A stretch of DNA of 64,000 bases from JAJDUF01 sp965214295 (lineage in GTDB: Bacteria > Chloroflexota > UBA11872 > UBA12225 > JAJDUF01): NCBI GenBank assembly GCA_965214295.1, contig OZ243944.1, positions 186,001-250,000 on the forward strand, in the 5' to 3' direction. The position numbers and the translations under genes were made by a program. Of the stretch, positions 6,610-14,945 are shown piece after piece; the first letter of the stretch is position 1; each line of letters begins with the position of its first letter. The notes beneath the pieces were generated by a model. It did no database searches and was not told the origin of the DNA. It worked only from the letters and a program-made list of their open reading frames with translations.

Positions 6610-8688
6610 ATCCGGCTCTTTCGCCCCTACCGCCTGCTGGCCGGCGGCGCCGCTGGTGACACGCCCGGCCTGCCCCTCCGCAATCGGATCGTCTTCCCCG
6701 CCATCACGACCGGCTTTGTCGGTCCACAGGGGGAAGTCACCGACCGCCTGCTGGCCTGGTATCGCGCTCGCAGTGCCGGCGGCACCGCGCTGATCGTGAC
6801 CGAGCCGGCGCAGGTATCGGCCCTTGGCGGCCTCTATCGCCGCCGCCTCCGGGCTGACACCGACGACGCCCTCCCCGCCCTCCGCCGGCTCGCCGCGGCG
6901 ATCCAGGCCGACGGCGCCAAGGCCCTGCTTCAGCTCAACCACTACGGCAGCCGCCAATCAGTCGTCAGTCGTCAGTCGTCAGTCGTCAGTGGTGACCGAG
7001 CAGGGAGCAACGACCGCGAGCCGGTGGTCAGCGCCTCTCCGACCACCCTGCCCGACGGCCGCCCTGTCCGCGCCCTCACCGGCGCCGAGGTCGAGTGCCT
7101 CATCGCAGCCTTCGGCGCTGCCGCCAGGCGTGCCCGTGCCGCCGGCTTCGACGGCGTAGAGCTTCAGGCCGGCCACGGCAATCTCATCCATCAGTTCCTC
7201 TCGCGCGTCACCAACAAGCGCCGGGATCGCTTCGGTCGCGGCCCGGCCGGCCGCCTGCGCCTGCTCCGTGACGTGCTGACCGCCATGCGAAACGCCGCCG
7301 GCGACGACTTCCCCATCGTCGTCCGTATCAGCGCCGCCGAGTTGATCGAGCGCGGCTACGACGTGGCGCGGGGGCAAGAGATCGCCCGTGCCGCCGTCGC
7401 GGCCGGCGCCGCGGCCATCCACGTCTCCGCCGGCACACCCGAGGCGCGGGAGAATCTGCCGCTCTGCGCTGGCGTTGGCGAGGCCACCCTCGCCGGCCTC
7501 GCCAACAGTATCCGCGCTGCCGTCGGACCGGCGGTGCCCATCATCGTGGCCGGGCGCATCCTCAGCCCGGAGACCGCCGAGCAGCTGCTGACCGCCGGTC
7601 CCGCCGACTTGGTGGCGCTGGGCCGCGCGCTGGTGGCCGACCCGGCCTGGCCCCGCAAAGTCGCAGCAGCGCGCTCCGACCCACCATTGTCGGCGGGCCT
7701 ACCCCCTACTCCGGCGTCACGGGCCACTGACCACGGGCCACTGGCCACGGAGGTCTGGCCCTGCATAGGCTGCATGGCGTGCCAGCTTCCCGCCGCCGAG
7801 CCGGGGATTGGGTGTCCGATCAATGCCGAGTCCGGGCACGAAGCCGAGCTAACCATCGAACCGGCGCCGCAGCCGCGGCGGATTGCCGTCTGGGGCACCG
7901 GCCTGCCCGGCCTGGAAGCGGCGCGCGTCGCGGCGCTGCGGGGTCACGAGGTAACCATCTACGCTGCCGGGTGGCCGCTGGGCGGCCTGCTCGGACTGCG
8001 CTCGGTCGTCCCCGGCCTTGCCGAGATGGGCCGGGCCATCCTCGCCTATGCCACCGTCCTCAGGTCGCTGGGAGTACCCGTAGACGATGGCCAGCCCGCC
8101 GCCGCCGACGTGATCCTCGACGCCCGACCGCAACCCGAGCAGAGACCCGACTGGATCGGCGGTGAGACCTTCTGGCTGGCCAGCGATGTCCTGAAAAGCG
8201 ATCTACGCGCCCTCGTCCCGCTCCAGCGGCGCGTGGCCGTCTGCGGGGATAGCTCCGTGACCGCCGACGTGGCGCTCTTCCTGGCGGGATGGGGGAAGCG
8301 CCCCACCATCGTCACCCCGAATACCGACCCGCTCTGGGACCTGCACCCGACCCTGGCCGCCCACGTCCGCCGGCGCCTGGCGGGCTACCGCATCGCCGTC
8401 GAGACGGAGGCCGCGCCATTTGTGTGGCAGCCCGACGCCGGCCCGATCCGCCTCGGCCGCTCGACCGGCCTCCTGACGGTCATCCAGCGCGACGAGCAAG
8501 CAGACCTCGGCCCCTTCCACAGCATTGTCGCGGCGCCGGGCTGGGACGAGCGCCGCCCTCCTGCTCCCGGCGCCCTCCCCGACGCGATCCCGCCCGGCGG
8601 CCCCCCGCTGCTGCTCGGCGACTCGTATCGCCCCGACCGCTGGCGCGACCTGACGCTCTACGCTGCCCGCCTCGCCCGCCGCCTCTGA
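6610..8688 (+). CDS. Old-yellow-enzyme family NADH:flavin oxidoreductase, multidomain
   Basis: A 2,4-dienoyl-CoA reductase / trimethylamine-dehydrogenase-like protein. It has an FMN-binding TIM barrel (LPLRNRIVFPAIT near the start, QAGHGNLIHQFLSR, VAGRILS), a cysteine cluster CIGCMACQLPAAEPGIGC expected to hold 4Fe-4S, and a C-terminal dinucleotide domain (AVWGTGLPGLEAAR). Homology continues upstream of the first usable GTG (6796), and no ATG, GTG or TTG occurs in frame after the stop at 6514. An ATC at 6610 sits 5 nt after AGAGGAG, so I place a provisional non-standard start there; a sequencing error or lost start is equally possible. Two low-complexity insertions (6961-6988 and 7721-7748) interrupt the protein. 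Starting at 6796 would remove the first barrel strands. Confidence 0.82.
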   Translation: MRLFRPYRLLAGGAAGDTPGLPLRNRIVFPAITTGFVGPQGEVTDRLLAWYRARSAGGTALIVTEPAQVSALGGLYRRRLRADTDDALPALRRLAAAIQADGAKALLQLNHYGSRQSVVSRQSSVVSGDRAGSNDREPVVSASPTTLPDGRPVRALTGAEVECLIAAFGAAARRARAAGFDGVELQAGHGNLIHQFLSRVTNKRRDRFGRGPAGRLRLLRDVLTAMRNAAGDDFPIVVRISAAELIERGYDVARGQEIARAAVAAGAAAIHVSAGTPEARENLPLCAGVGEATLAGLANSIRAAVGPAVPIIVAGRILSPETAEQLLTAGPADLVALGRALVADPAWPRKVAAARSDPPLSAGLPPTPASRATDHGPLATEVWPCIGCMACQLPAAEPGIGCPINAESGHEAELTIEPAPQPRRIAVWGTGLPGLEAARVAALRGHEVTIYAAGWPLGGLLGLRSVVPGLAEMGRAILAYATVLRSLGVPVDDGQPAAADVILDARPQPEQRPDWIGGETFWLASDVLKSDLRALVPLQRRVAVCGDSSVTADVALFLAGWGKRPTIVTPNTDPLWDLHPTLAAHVRRRLAGYRIAVETEAAPFVWQPDAGPIRLGRSTGLLTVIQRDEQADLGPFHSIVAAPGWDERRPPAPGALPDAIPPGGPPLLLGDSYRPDRWRDLTLYAARLARRL
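6961..6988 (+). repeat. Heptanucleotide tandem repeat (GTCGTCA)x4 inside the flavin oxidoreductase
   Basis: Four perfect copies of GTCGTCA encode an inserted SVVSRQSSVVS stretch between the barrel motif HYGSR and EPVVSAS. Because 7 is not divisible by 3, gain or loss of one unit would shift the frame. Confidence 0.85.
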
Positions 8689-8797
8689 CCCGCTCGACCG
8701 GGCACCGCCGGAACGCAACTATACTTACTCAGACCACCCACTGCGCTACCTAGCGTCGGCAGGCCGGCCGCGATGGCTGCAACGCGAGAGGGCCACT

Positions 8798-9034
8798 ATG
8801 CGTACCGTAGAGCCAATCATATCTGACCAGCGGGCTATCGCCCTCGACGAGCGCATGGCGTCGCTGGCTGACCTCTAGCGCTTCGTTGACCGGGAAGCAG
8901 TGACTAGCCTCCTCTACCGGCACGACTTTCTCGTGGACCTGCTCCTGGAGGCGCGAGAGCACATCCGCACGAACTTTGGCCCGAAAACGCTGCCTTCTGT
9001 TCGGCACGCCTCCGCCTTCAGCAGGACGGCGTGA
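8798..9034 (+). pseudogene. Remnant of a small nucleotidyltransferase-like or HEPN-partner gene
   Basis: From ATG 8798 the frame reads MRTVEPIISDQRAIALDERM and SLADL, hits TAG at 8876-8878, then continues in the same frame with RFVDREAVTSLLYRHDFLVD and LLEAREHIRTNFGP before losing sense and ending at 9034. The part after the stop resembles small conserved proteins found upstream of HEPN-domain genes. A remnant of such a HEPN gene follows directly. The internal stop and truncated end mark it as broken. Confidence 0.6.
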
Positions 9035-9100
9035 TGATTCCGCCGACCGGCGCAGCCCATGGAGCCGTGTGGAACCGGTATTTCACGGCGGGCAATCGGG

Positions 9101-9238
9101 GTGGCAGGCGAGCGACTGCGCCGCGCAAGAAACCAGGCCGACTACGACGACTACTTCCCCCAGTTGGCAAGTACCGTGCGTCTCTCACGCGCACGAGCGA
9201 GGCGCATCATCGCGGCGCTCCACAACCTGTCGGCATAG
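9101..9238 (+). pseudogene. C-terminal remnant of a HEPN-domain protein
   Basis: From about 9101 to TAG 9236-9238 the frame encodes GVAGERLRRARNQADYDDYF followed by helical RARARRIIAALHNLSA. RNxADY is the characteristic C-terminal motif of HEPN (UPF0332-like) proteins, which act as toxins or RNases with nucleotidyltransferase partners. The N-terminal two thirds is absent or scrambled, and no start codon with a ribosome site precedes it. Together with the remnant at 8798 it marks a decayed toxin-antitoxin-like module. Confidence 0.6.
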
Positions 9239-9262
9239 GTGGCCGGGCGCCGGGCCGCCCCC

Positions 9263-10561
9263 TCACCCCACAGTCGCCGGCGCGGCCGTCGCGTCCAGCC
9301 CGTAGAAGGCCATCGGGCTATCGTGCAGCAGTCCCCGCGCCAGGTCCAGCGCCGCCCCCTTGCTCAGGAAGTCGCGCTCGACCTTCTCCGCCAGCACGTC
9401 GGCAATACACGACCGGGCCATGACCAGATGGCCATAGATCGTCTCCGGCCAGGTGAGGTCGGAGCCGAAGCCCAGCAGCCGATAGTGCGGCACCAAGTCA
9501 ATCCACTCGCTCAGAATCTGCCGCGCGCCGGCCATCGTGATGAGGTAGACCCAGCACATATTCAGCCACACGTTGGGATAGTGCTTCCCCAGCACCCCCA
9601 GCTCCCGCCCGTAGGGGTACCCGGCGTGGAACAGGTCGAAGCGCGTGTTGCGATGCGCCCGGATCATCGGCAGCAGGTGGAGCGGATCGCTGTCCGGGAT
9701 ATGGTCCCAGTTGCCCTGCATCCCGGTGTGAATCTGGAAGATCAGGTTCTCGTCGGTGCAGAGACCGGCCAGCCACCAGATGATGTGATCCTGAAACGCC
9801 CGCACGTCCGCAGCCGACGGCTCCTCACCGCGCAGCGCCCGCTGCCAGATCGCCTCGACCACCGGCTCCGGCACGTCCTCCGTCGCCAGCGTCCGGTTGT
9901 AGGCATGTGCCAGCTTAATCCCAATCGTCCCCCGCCGGACGTAGCCGTCCACGTACTCGGCCAACCCCTGCTTCAACGCGGCCACTGTCGAGAACTCGCG
10001 GTTCATGTGCGCCTCGAACGGCGCCCGCTGCGCCGCCGCCAAGAGGCTGCCTCCCCGAATCGCCGGCTCCATCCGCAAGGTCGCCGTAAAGTATTCCGGC
10101 TCCCAATCCTCGTACCACGGCACGTTGCGAATTTGCGTGACCAGGTTGCACTTCGTGCGCGTCACGTGATCGTACCAGCCCGGCCGCGCAGTCCACTCCT
10201 CGATGCGCTCGTTCAAGGCCGCCCAGTTGTCGTCCGTAAGGTCATCGTCCGCAAAGTCGAAGATGCCCTGATAGGTGGCGATATTGTGGCGATAGAACGA
10301 GACGTTGTGCGTCCGCCCGATGATCCGCTTCAACCGTTGCCAGCGCTCCTCGTCCGACCGCGCGCCCTCCAGCGAGCGCTCGTGCCCCATCTCGACGATG
10401 CTCGCCTCGTCTCGCCGGAAGTACGTCGTCATCGTGAACAGATTGCGGTCCTCGGCCGCTTTCGCCTCGTACTCGCGGCGCAGCATCGTATGTGAGTGAC
10501 AATCCACCGTCGGCACGTCCACCATCTCATCGAGTACGCGCTGGCGAAAACTGCCCATCAT
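9263..10561 (-). CDS. Amidohydrolase-superfamily metal-dependent hydrolase
   Basis: A 432-residue TIM-barrel hydrolase. It has the first metal site DCHSHT near residue 19, FQIHTGMQGN in the middle, FHAGYPYG, and GFGSDLTWPE, whose Asp is the likely catalytic residue. The layout matches amidohydrolase-2/uronate-isomerase-like proteins, so a sugar-acid or ring-cleavage substrate is plausible but not determinable. Start: GGGAGGGGGACG stands just before ATGATG at 10561-10556, while longer starts run into the upstream gene without a ribosome site. It overlaps the 3' end of the DksA-like gene by 35 bp on the same strand, so the two are probably co-transcribed. Confidence 0.87.
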   Translation of the reverse strand: MMGSFRQRVLDEMVDVPTVDCHSHTMLRREYEAKAAEDRNLFTMTTYFRRDEASIVEMGHERSLEGARSDEERWQRLKRIIGRTHNVSFYRHNIATYQGIFDFADDDLTDDNWAALNERIEEWTARPGWYDHVTRTKCNLVTQIRNVPWYEDWEPEYFTATLRMEPAIRGGSLLAAAQRAPFEAHMNREFSTVAALKQGLAEYVDGYVRRGTIGIKLAHAYNRTLATEDVPEPVVEAIWQRALRGEEPSAADVRAFQDHIIWWLAGLCTDENLIFQIHTGMQGNWDHIPDSDPLHLLPMIRAHRNTRFDLFHAGYPYGRELGVLGKHYPNVWLNMCWVYLITMAGARQILSEWIDLVPHYRLLGFGSDLTWPETIYGHLVMARSCIADVLAEKVERDFLSKGAALDLARGLLHDSPMAFYGLDATAAPATVG

Positions 10562-10907
10562 CGTCCCCCTCCCGTCCCCGCTGGCTACAGGCCCTACAAT
10601 AGCGCGCCGTCGGCCGCGTGACCAGCACCTCACGCTCGACAGCCTGCCGGCAACGCTCGCAGCGACCATAGCGACCGTGATCCATGCGTGTCAGCGCCAG
10701 CGCCGCCGCCGCCAGCCGCGCCTGGAGCCGCTGCGCCAGCCGCGTCAGCGGCGCATCGCCCTCCACCCCCAGCGCCGCTGCTCCAATCCGCCGCAGTGAC
10801 GCCCGCAGCTCGGCCCGCTCCCGCTCCAACCGCCGCCGCTGCTCCACCAGCCACCCGTAGCCGTCGCGAGTATCGCGCACCCCATCCTCGCCCCGAACGC
10901 CACTCAT
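10527..10907 (-). CDS. DksA/TraR-type C4 zinc-finger protein
   Basis: A 126-residue protein with an N-terminal coiled coil (about residues 20-75, rich in Arg, Glu and Leu) and a C-terminal four-cysteine zinc finger, CERC then CRAC, in the DksA arrangement around RPTARYC. DksA-family proteins enter the RNA-polymerase secondary channel. This short form lacks the DxxDxA tip residues I would expect, so a direct DksA role is uncertain. Its last 35 bp overlap the amidohydrolase start. Upstream lies the 1.4-kb gene-free repeat island. Confidence 0.82.
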   Translation of the reverse strand: MSGVRGEDGVRDTRDGYGWLVEQRRRLERERAELRASLRRIGAAALGVEGDAPLTRLAQRLQARLAAAALALTRMDHGRYGRCERCRQAVEREVLVTRPTARYCRACSQRGREGDDDGQFSPARTR

Positions 10908-11197
10908 CGCAGCAACATTCTAGGCCCTACCGCAACTACGTGCCCCCGGCCCTATCCGTGCGGCGTTGGCCCATCAGATGATGCGGCCGTTCCCCTCCCC
11001 ATGGAGCTTGCTCCGGGGAAGGGCCAGGGAGGGGGCTACTGACCACCCCCGTTGTCTTTCCCTCGCCCCCACCCAATATGTCCCAACGTTGGGACGTGGC
11101 AGCTGCAAGACCTTCCTGGAGCACCGGGCACCGCCCGGCAGGGGAACACTCGCACCATCATGCTAGTCAACAGCGGTGGCACCGCCACCCAGCCGAG

Positions 11198-11702
11198 GGC
11201 GCCGGGTCATGGCCGACCCCGCACCGCGCAATGTGCGGTGCGGCATGACCGTCCGTGCGCCACCCCAAAGGCGCCGGATCAGGACGTACCCCGGGCCACC
11301 ACGGCCCGGGCGCCGGGTTCTGATCGTCCGTGCGCCGCGCCGCGCGGGTCGGTCCCCGACCGGTCCCGCCCGGCGCAAAAGGCGCCGGGTCATGGCCGAC
11401 CTCCCGCCGCACTGCCGGCGGCGGGGCATGACCGTCCGCGCGCCATCCCGAGGGCGCCGGATCAGGACGTACCCCGGGCCACCACGGCCCGGGCGCCGGG
11501 TTCTGATCGTCCGTGCGCCGCGCCGCGCGGGTCGGTCTCCGACCGGTCCCGCCCGGCGCAAAAGGCGCCGGGTCATGGCCGACCCCGCACCGCGCAGTGT
11601 GCGGTGCGGCATGACCGTCCGTGCGCCATCCTACAGGCGCCGGATGATGACGTACCCCGGGCCACCATGGCCCGGGCGCCGGGTCATCACCGTCCGCGCG
11701 CC
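11198..11702. repeat. Tandem array of three-tier hairpins, 183-bp period
   Basis: The array is A-B-C-A-B-C-A-B. A units: 11198-11261, 11381-11444, 11564-11627 (64 bp). B units: 11270-11336, 11453-11519, 11636-11702 (67 bp). C units: 11337-11376, 11520-11559 (40 bp, each followed by AAAA). A and B units begin GGCGCCGG and end CGTCCGYGCGCC, giving an outer stem GGCGC/GCGCC. Inside is a middle stem (A: GGTCATG/CATGACC; B: GATCAG/CTGATC) and an inner stem (A: CCGCACCGC/GCGGTGCGG; B: CCGGGCC/GGCCCGG). C units fold as GCGCCG/CGGCGC, GCGGG/CCCGC and CGGTC/GACCG. Copies differ by paired changes that keep the stems, pointing to selection on structure rather than protein. Confidence 0.9.
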
Positions 11703-12280
11703 AGTGCCGTGCCTAGCGCCACCGCGTCCCTGCCGGCCGGCCGACGCCGGCTGCATCAGGGCGTCTTGCCCCGCGTCCCTGCCACTCCCAACACCCGGAT
11801 CGCCGCGTCAGCCCCCCTCCCCGCCCCTGGAGCTTGCACCGGGGGCGGGCGCAGGAGGGGGCCACTGCCCACCCACCGACCATCCCGCCGCACCACCTCT
11901 CAAGTGCATGCTGCCCTCCAAGTTCCGCCCCGCCCGCGGTCTTGCTCCGCCGCGTGGCCGGGCCACCCCCACCCCCACCCCGCCCGCGCCCCGCCGCCAT
12001 ATACCCCCGCCGAAAACCTATCCTTGCCAACACCCCCTTCTCCTCGCGGGAGAGGACCCTGACAAGGGTAGGTATTGGTTGCTGGAGGGTACCCACGCGC
12101 TTTGCGCCCAGAGCCGGCCCTGGACTTGATCCAGGGGGAGAGGGCCGGGGTGAGAAGCAGATATGGCCCCCACCTTGCAGGGGCGTCCCTTGTGGGCGCC
12201 CTGGATTCCCGCGTGCCCGGAAGTGACCGCACCAGCCGGCGGGAACAACCGGCCGCTGCCGCCCGCCAGCGAAAGCACGC

Positions 12281-12325
12281 CCCCCTCTCTATCGCTCCGC
12301 GATGGAGAGGGGCCGGGGGTGAGGC
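12281..12325. repeat. CTCTCC hairpin repeat with GGCCGGGGGTGAGG tail
   Basis: CCCCTCTCTATCG and CGATGGAGAGGGG form the stem, followed by the GGCCGGGG-TGAGG tail shared by copies at 13845, 17842, 24797, 25759 and 28467. Confidence 0.8.
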
Positions 12326-12345
12326 CAACCGCCGCCCCGGTCCTC

Positions 12346-12573
12346 CTACGCGCCGCCCGCCACCCGGACCCCGGCGATGGCCAGCAGTAAGCCGAGGGCC
12401 GCCGCGCCGAGCAGCAGCGCCGCCATGCGCGCCAGCTCCGTATCGCGCTGGTACAGGCTGTAGCCGGTCAGGCCCGCCGAGCCGCAGACCACCACGCCAC
12501 AGACCACCGCGAACAGCCAGGAAAGTAGCCAGATCAGCCGAGATACTATCGCCAGCAGATCGGGCGAGGTCAT
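12346..12573 (-). CDS. Small two-helix membrane protein, unknown function
   Basis: A 75-residue protein with two hydrophobic segments (about residues 8-38 and 49-73) separated by the charged YQRDTELAR. No family is recognised. The ATG at 12573 opens MTSPDLLAIVSRLIWLLSW. It is transcribed leftward with the next gene upstream ending 52 bp away. Reality as a gene rests on the clean two-helix pattern; it is flanked on the left by a repeat. Confidence 0.5.
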   Translation of the reverse strand: MTSPDLLAIVSRLIWLLSWLFAVVCGVVVCGSAGLTGYSLYQRDTELARMAALLLGAAALGLLLAIAGVRVAGGA

Positions 12574-12625
12574 GAGTCACCAAGCGCCATCGGCGGCGCT
12601 CCCGGTCCTACCGCATCTACCTGCA

Positions 12626-13690
12626 TCAGACCTCCCCCTCGAAGTAACTTACCGCATCCTTCAACCGGAACAAGCGGCGCACGGCGCGGACGTTGACCTT
12701 GCCCGAGTCCGGGTACTCCACGTCATCGGCCGACGAGACCGTCCCCAGCATCAGGATCGTGCAGGGCGCCGTGCCGGCATTGACGAACTTGTGGGCGCTG
12801 CGCGGGCCGGGTGAGGCGGCGATGAAGTCCCCGGCCCGCACCGCCACCTCGCCCCGGTCCGTCAGCAGCGTACACGTCCCCTCCATGATGTAGAACAGCT
12901 CCTCGGTGACGTGGTGATAATGCCTCGGATACGTCGCCTTGCCGGGCGCCAGCCGCGCCACCTGATAGCCCAGCTTCCGCGCCCCAACCAGCGCGTCAAT
13001 GTCCTTGCTCTCCAGGCTGTACGGTCCCGGCCCCGTCCGCGTCTCCCACGGGATGTCGTCGAGGTTGATGCGGTTGATGTAAAGGTCCGACCGCGACTCC
13101 AGCAGCGCCAACAGTGCCTCGCGGGCACCGGTGTAGATCGAATGCCCATCGCCGAGCAGCAGCGCGTCGAGCGTCGGGATGGCGAGTAGCTTGCGTAGCT
13201 GCAGCAACGCTTGCGCGTGGTCCGCCACCTTGGGCGGCGCCCCTAGGCTCACGGTGCCGGCCGGCGCACCCCACACAAAGTCCCCGATAAATGCCACCTG
13301 CCCGCCGCGCCAGATCAAGGCCATCTCGCCGGGACTCTTGCCATGCTCCAAGTGCAGCACGCGCAAGTCCGGCACGATCTCCTCGCCGTCCCCGACCGTG
13401 CGGTCAATCGGAAAGTCGAATAGCGGCGCGTCGGCCTCGTGGGCGACAAGCCGCGCGCCGGTATGCTCCTTGAAGTCCACGGCCTCCCGGTCGTGATCTC
13501 GATTGGTCAACACGATCAGCGCCGCGCCGCCCAGCGCATCGAGCTGCGCGCGGTCCCCGTCCTGCATCGGCACAGGATCAATGAGCACGTTGCCTTCCGG
13601 TCGCACCCACAGATGCCCGTTGAAGTCGAACTGCTTCTCCTCATCGAACACGGACCACGAATAGAGGTGCTCGAACATCAACCGCTTCAC
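12626..13690 (-). CDS. Metallo-beta-lactamase-fold / cupin fusion protein
   Basis: A 354-residue protein. Residues 1 to about 215 form an MBL-like hydrolase with TNRDHDRE where HxHxDH normally stands, then HLEHGKSPGEM, GDFVWGAP and LLGDGHSI. Residues about 240-330 form a cupin with HYHHVTEELFYIMEG and a later AHKF, providing the usual His, Glu and His metal ligands. Both metal sites look plausible, though the first MBL motif is degenerate. The fusion may couple hydrolysis to sensing or conversion of a product; the substrate is unknown. The start is GTG 13690, six nt after GGAGGG. Confidence 0.8.
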   Translation of the reverse strand: MKRLMFEHLYSWSVFDEEKQFDFNGHLWVRPEGNVLIDPVPMQDGDRAQLDALGGAALIVLTNRDHDREAVDFKEHTGARLVAHEADAPLFDFPIDRTVGDGEEIVPDLRVLHLEHGKSPGEMALIWRGGQVAFIGDFVWGAPAGTVSLGAPPKVADHAQALLQLRKLLAIPTLDALLLGDGHSIYTGAREALLALLESRSDLYINRINLDDIPWETRTGPGPYSLESKDIDALVGARKLGYQVARLAPGKATYPRHYHHVTEELFYIMEGTCTLLTDRGEVAVRAGDFIAASPGPRSAHKFVNAGTAPCTILMLGTVSSADDVEYPDSGKVNVRAVRRLFRLKDAVSYFEGEV

Positions 13691-13812
13691 AACAATCCCT
13701 CCGTATGTCTACCGGCTGCCGACGGTCAGCCCGAGATTCTACCGCAAGCCCCCCTCCGCCCCCTCCTGCTACCATCCCCCAGCACCACCAAGCGACGAGG
13801 CGGCGCCAGGAC

Positions 13813-13874
13813 CGTCATTCCCGCGCAAGCGGGAATCCAGCCCCCTCTCCCCGTGGGAGAGGGCCGGGGTGAGG
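13813..13874. repeat. Composite repeat: dRS3-like palindrome plus CTCTCC hairpin
   Basis: CGTC-ATTCCCGC-GCAA-GCGGGAAT-CCA (13813-13839) is followed directly by CTCTCCCCGTGGGAGAG with the GGCCGGGGTGAGG tail. Confidence 0.85.
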
Positions 13875-13918
13875 GCAGCCGACGCAATCCGGACCAACCG
13901 ACAACCATTTTCAGGCCA

Positions 13919-14815
13919 ATGACGGACCCAGGACCGGAGGGTGAGCTGCGCCAGCGCCGGACCGACGGGCGGCGCCGCGAAAACATTACTCTCATCACTG
14001 CCGTCGTGGCGGCTGTTGTCGGTATCATAGTGGCTGGCTGGCGTATGGGCTTGGACGACCGCTTCATCTACCACCCACTGCCCTTCGACGAGCGGACCGC
14101 GCACGCGCTCCTCGGCGGCCTGCCCGTCGAGGAGCACACCTTCCCCACGCCCGGCGGCCTCCGGCTCCACGGCTGGATTGCTCGCGCCGACCCGGCCGAC
14201 CCATGGCTGCTCTGGTGCCACGGCAACGCCGGCAACATCACTCATCGCGCCGACAACCTCGGTCTGCTGGTCGAGCACGGCCTCAACGTCTTCATCTTCG
14301 ACTATCGCGGCTACGGCCGCAGTGAGGGCCGGCCCTCCGAGCCGGGCTTCTACGACGACGCGGCCGCCGCCTACGACTATCTCCGCAGCACAGTAGGCGC
14401 GGCACCGCAGCGTATCGTCCTCTACGGCCGCTCGCTGGGTGCTCCCGTCGCCGCCGAGCTGGCCCTGCGCCGCCCGGCCGCCGGGCTGATCCTGGAAGCG
14501 CCACTGGCCTCGGTGGCAGCGATGGCCCGCACCGTCATCCCGCTGCTACCGCTGGAGAAGCTCTTCCGCGCCCGTTTCGACACCTTGGCCCGCGCCCCCC
14601 GCTTGCAGATCCCGACGCTCGTGTTGGTCGCCGAGCGGGATGACGTGATCCCGCCGGCGCAAGGCCGCCAAATCTTCGCGGCGCTGCCTGGCCCCAAGGA
14701 GCTGTGGGCCATTCCCGGCGCGCACCACAACGACACCTATCTGGTCGGCGGCACCGCCTACTTCGAGCAGCTAACCGGCTTCATCCGGCGCGTCACGGCT
14801 ACTACCGGCGCGTGA
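13919..14815 (+). CDS. Membrane-anchored alpha/beta hydrolase (BEM46/ABHD13-like)
   Basis: A 298-residue protein with one N-terminal membrane segment (about residues 24-43) and an alpha/beta-hydrolase domain. It shows the oxyanion region WCHGNAGNITHR, the FDYRGYGRSEG loop, the nucleophile elbow YGRSLGAP, the acid AERDDVIPP and the catalytic His in GAHHNDTY. Substrate unknown; esterase or peptidase-like activity is typical of the family. The ATG at 13919 excludes upstream frame occupied by the composite repeat. Anchoring by the N-terminal helix places the catalytic domain outside the membrane or at its inner face; the topology is not resolved. Confidence 0.87.
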   Translation: MTDPGPEGELRQRRTDGRRRENITLITAVVAAVVGIIVAGWRMGLDDRFIYHPLPFDERTAHALLGGLPVEEHTFPTPGGLRLHGWIARADPADPWLLWCHGNAGNITHRADNLGLLVEHGLNVFIFDYRGYGRSEGRPSEPGFYDDAAAAYDYLRSTVGAAPQRIVLYGRSLGAPVAAELALRRPAAGLILEAPLASVAAMARTVIPLLPLEKLFRARFDTLARAPRLQIPTLVLVAERDDVIPPAQGRQIFAALPGPKELWAIPGAHHNDTYLVGGTAYFEQLTGFIRRVTATTGA

Positions 14816-14825
14816 CTCGACGTGC

Positions 14826-14896
14826 AGGAGCCAACGTAGGGGCGCCGCCTGCTGCGCCCTCAGGAGCAACGTAGGGGCGCAACATGTTGCGCCCTT
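14826..14896. repeat. Tandem pair of GTAGGGGC palindromes
   Basis: Two adjacent units of about 35 bp, each AGGAGC-AACGTAGGGGCGC-loop-GCGCCC. The second is nearly perfect (GGGCGCAACATGTTGCGCCC). Related single copies are at 43601 and 51328. Confidence 0.8.
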
Positions 14897-14945
14897 CCAT
14901 CCGCCTCCCAGCACCAAGGAACGACACCCTCGGAAAGGTGGCCCG

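Larger units (their letters stand above)
10908..12345. other. Gene-free GC-rich repeat island
   Basis: No believable coding sequence on either strand in 1.4 kb; long open frames exist only because stop codons are rare at this composition and the main array period is a multiple of three. It contains hairpins at about 10990-11035 and 11811-11865 (CCCCTCCCC...GGAGCTTGC family), the array 11198-11702, an inverted pair at 12034-12072, GGGGAGAGGGCCGGGGTGAG near 12136, a GGGGCGTCCCTTGTGG element at 12178-12203 and a CTCTC hairpin at 12281-12325. Confidence 0.75.

Noticed and set aside
9239..10495. A long plus-strand frame opposite the amidohydrolase
   Set aside because: The minus-strand protein has clear metal motifs and a ribosome site; the plus frame has none.
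11198..11702. Array considered as CRISPR or integron attC sites
   Set aside because: Units are contiguous hairpins without unique spacers, and attC R/L box sequences (GTTRRRY) are absent.
11163..12129. Long open frames in the hairpin array on both strands
   Set aside because: The array period is a multiple of three and stops are rare, so frames stay open; the sequence constraint is on stems, and no ribosome site or protein-like composition supports coding.
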